Assembly: GCA_020216575.1 (NCBI GenBank)
Contig: JAIUYC010000175.1
Location: 1 to 7,165 of the forward strand
Length of the DNA: 7,165 bases
Source of the DNA: Coleofasciculus sp. S288
GTDB lineage: Bacteria > Cyanobacteriota > Cyanobacteriia > Cyanobacteriales > Coleofasciculaceae
Direction of reading: 5' to 3'
Below, piece by piece: positions 6,381-7,165 of this stretch. How positions within the stretch are numbered: position 1 is the first letter of the stretch; the number at the start of each line of letters is the position of its first letter. The translations under genes were made by a program, and so were the position numbers. The notes beneath the pieces are model-generated. The model was not told where the DNA came from. It saw only the letters and a program-made list of their open reading frames with translations, and searched no databases.

Positions 6381-7165
6381 CCCTTGCGGTTTATAGTCTT
6401 TTGCTGTTTGGAGTTGAGGAGAGGTAGTGTTTTCAAGGGTGTAGTTTGCTTTGGATTCGGAAGCAATGGGTGATGAGGATTGAGCTTTGCTGAACTTTAA
6501 TTCTGCCCAGGAGTTGGGTTGAGCGATCGCGTTTGTTGGCTCATCTGTGTTTACCCCCCTCAGTCCCCCCTTGCTAAGGGGGGAAGCCAATTCCTGGTTG
6601 CTAAGGGGAGAAGTCAATTCCTGGTTGCTAAGGGGGGAAGCTAATTCCTGGTTGCTAAGGGGGGAAGTCAATTCCTGGCTCTTGTTCCCCCCTTGATAAG
6701 GGGGGTTAGGGGGGTAGTGCAAGATCTCGGTTGAAGTGGATTGTGGAGTTTTACCCGTTGTCAGTTGCTTGACGGTATCAATATCACCTTGGGTTGCCGC
6801 TTGTTTCAGGTTGCGAGTGCGATGGGCGTTTTCGAGGGTTTCGTTTTTGGAGCCGAAGTTGAGTTCGCAGCATTTTTCCAGTTCGTCGTAGAGTCCGATG
6901 CGGCGGGACATAGTTTGAAACTGACGCTCGGTATCGAGGAGTCGGTTCATGAGTTCGAGATGGATGGAATCGTTGCAAAGTTCTCCAAGGATGCTCCATT
7001 CATCGACACCTAGATAGCCATTGCCTGCATTGCGACGAGGATCGGGGAAGATTTCGCCAGTAACTTCTTGGTAGATGCGGGGAAGGGAATCGTCGAATTC
7101 GTGTTTTTCTTCGAGCCAAATTCGGCGAATTTCGCTGAGTTCTTCGAGGGAAATCAGCTCAATAT
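4365..7165 (-). CDS. dndD: DndC-DndD fusion of the DNA phosphorothioation system (5' end beyond window)
   Basis: One uninterrupted frame runs from the right edge to a TAA at 4365-4367, about 933 codons in the window and open at the 5' end. In order it encodes the DndC C-terminus (to about 6747), a linker of about 120 residues rich in Pro, Ser, Gln and repeats (about 6380-6746), and a full-length DndD-type ATPase of about 670 residues. DndC is a PAPS-reductase-like sulfur-transfer enzyme and DndD an SMC/RecN-like ATPase; with DndA and DndE they replace a non-bridging backbone oxygen with sulfur. No ATG or GTG is in frame between the Met at 6909-6911 and the Met inside Walker A (6261-6263). The only TTG codons before the first DndD strand lie inside the repeats. 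Translation as one fused protein is therefore the simplest reading. Alternatives are a TTG or ATT/ATC restart, processing, or a sequence error. An ATG at 6950 exists but sits inside the DndC region and is not a credible start. Confidence 0.88.
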   Translation of the reverse strand, partial: IELISLEELSEIRRIWLEEKHEFDDSLPRIYQEVTGEIFPDPRRNAGNGYLGVDEWSILGELCNDSIHLELMNRLLDTERQFQTMSRRIGLYDELEKCCELNFGSKNETLENAHRTRNLKQAATQGDIDTVKQLTTGKTPQSTSTEILHYPPNPPYQGGNKSQELTSPLSNQELASPLSNQELTSPLSNQELASPLSKGGLRGVNTDEPTNAIAQPNSWAELKFSKAQSSSPIASESKANYTLENTTSPQLQTAKDYKPQGIPQIILTQLILQNFGPYRGENIINLTSPSNEQPIILFGGMNGHGKTTLLDAIRLALYGKRAQCSTRGNLSYSDFLSQCVNRHISDEPTSIQLAFQQTLNNAPQPTEFRIHRTWTRQPKNGRDTLKISTDGLPDAALTKAWDERIEDLLPLGISNLFLFDGEQVKELAEQDQLPPLVVGAMRSLLGLELPDRLSTDLDVLISRKRKTSASRQDRQKLEEIEHRLDSLNPEKRTAKQKLAAIQPRLEAAQEKLNQAEEDFLTKGGKIAAEQTQHETQLQRLQEEASNHRQALRDLAAGILPLARIHPLLKQAQHQAEQEVQHQQQLAARQQLEARDRRLLDFLPSLKLKPTQLKQIKAFLAQEQQALTQTHIDPWLDANADDVQQLASLFAHGLPSHLQHAQERIQQLQHCQTDIDATERYLATAAAPEVYAKLKQQFQQAQAEVVKLSADYEQAKREVEQIKQAIARAKQELVDYSAVAIEQQTTEHILKAAAKAQSTLKEFKKRLKLRKLDQLETLVTECFLYLLHKSNLVHRIQIDNETFALSLYDYDGEPIPKHRLSAGEKQLLAISLLWGLARASGRQLPVAIDTPLGRLDSAHRKNLVDRYFPQASHQVILLSTDTEIREEEVKRVRENGKNSAIGSGDTRSAIAREYLLHYDTEQRYTQIKPGYFW
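6553..6714. repeat. Composite palindromic element with four 27-bp tandem repeats inside the dndC-dndD linker
   Basis: Four near-identical 27-mers occupy 6573-6599, 6600-6626, 6627-6653 and 6654-6680, each reading GCTAAGGGGGGAAG(C/T)(C/T)AATTCCTGG(T/C)T with few changes. They encode the nonapeptide (N/S)QEL(T/A)SPLS on the minus strand. The array is flanked by palindromes CCCCCCTT-GCT-AAGGGGGG (6565-6583) and CCCCCCTT-GAT-AAGGGGGG (6687-6705). Outer C6 (6554-6559) and G6 (6709-6714) runs are inverted relative to each other. This is the dispersed G/C-run palindrome found in many cyanobacteria; when read through, it gives PLSKGGLRG and NPPYQGG peptides, both seen here. The insertion keeps the frame open across the junction. 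Confidence 0.92.
6747..7165 (-). other. dndC: DndC C-terminal module of the fused frame
   Basis: Reading in from the right edge, the residues show ISLEELSEIRRIWLEEKHEF, LPRIYQEVTGEIFPDPR, NGYLGVDEWSILGELC and LMNRLLDTERQFQTMSRRIG. This is the ending expected of DndC: IRxIWxxEKH, then PxIYxExTG, then LLDxExQxxxMSRR. A charged tail (ENAHRTRNLKQAATQGDIDT) closes it. The catalytic ATP-pyrophosphatase and cysteine-bearing part is beyond the window, so activity cannot be judged. Unlike a stand-alone dndC, no stop follows the tail. Confidence 0.85.

Noticed and set aside
6573..6680. Regular 27-bp repeats suggesting a CRISPR array
   Set aside because: The units are directly abutting with no spacers and lie inside a coding frame.
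4625..7013. Several plus-strand open frames of 69-90 codons
   Set aside because: All are antisense shadows of the dndCD frame and show no family motifs.

Overview
The window looks like a cyanobacterial chromosome segment. The evidence is a cyanobacterial-type infC product, several GCGATCGC (HIP1) octamers, tandem heptamers of the kind common in filamentous cyanobacteria, and the dispersed palindrome CCCCCCTTGATAAGGGGGG. I cannot name a genus from sequence alone; a filamentous or large-genome cyanobacterium is my inference.

Layout. The left third is a minus-strand pair. infC (translation initiation factor IF-3, 1548-2075) is followed by the 5' two-thirds of a polytopic membrane protein (1-1454). 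That protein resembles the cyanobacterial nucleotide-transporter-like (NTT/MFS) proteins and runs off the left edge. A tandem-repeat spacer separates the two. A 539-base divergent intergenic region (2076-2614) contains several hairpins, a perfect TTGACA box, and a minus-strand segment with two sequence boxes resembling the yybP-ykoY manganese riboswitch. To its right is pyrR (2615-3160, plus), followed by a palindromic repeat. Next is an AT-rich plus-strand gene (3406-4275) encoding a fused methyltransferase-HIT protein whose HIT triad has Asn in place of the usual nucleophilic His.

The right 40% is one uninterrupted minus-strand reading frame (4365-7165, open at the right edge). It carries the C-terminal end of DndC joined in frame to a complete DndD. 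Both belong to the DNA phosphorothioation (sulfur modification) system. No ATG or GTG lies in frame between the end of DndC and the Walker A motif of DndD. The linker is built partly from a dispersed palindromic repeat and four 27-bp tandem copies. This apparent DndC-DndD fusion is the most interesting item here. dndE is not between dndD and the convergent methyltransferase-HIT gene, so DndE must lie elsewhere or be missing.

Functionally, infC and pyrR are housekeeping genes. The dnd locus is a DNA-modification and defence-associated locus placed next to them, with the low-GC methyltransferase-HIT gene between. I see no rRNA, tRNA, CRISPR array or intact insertion sequence.
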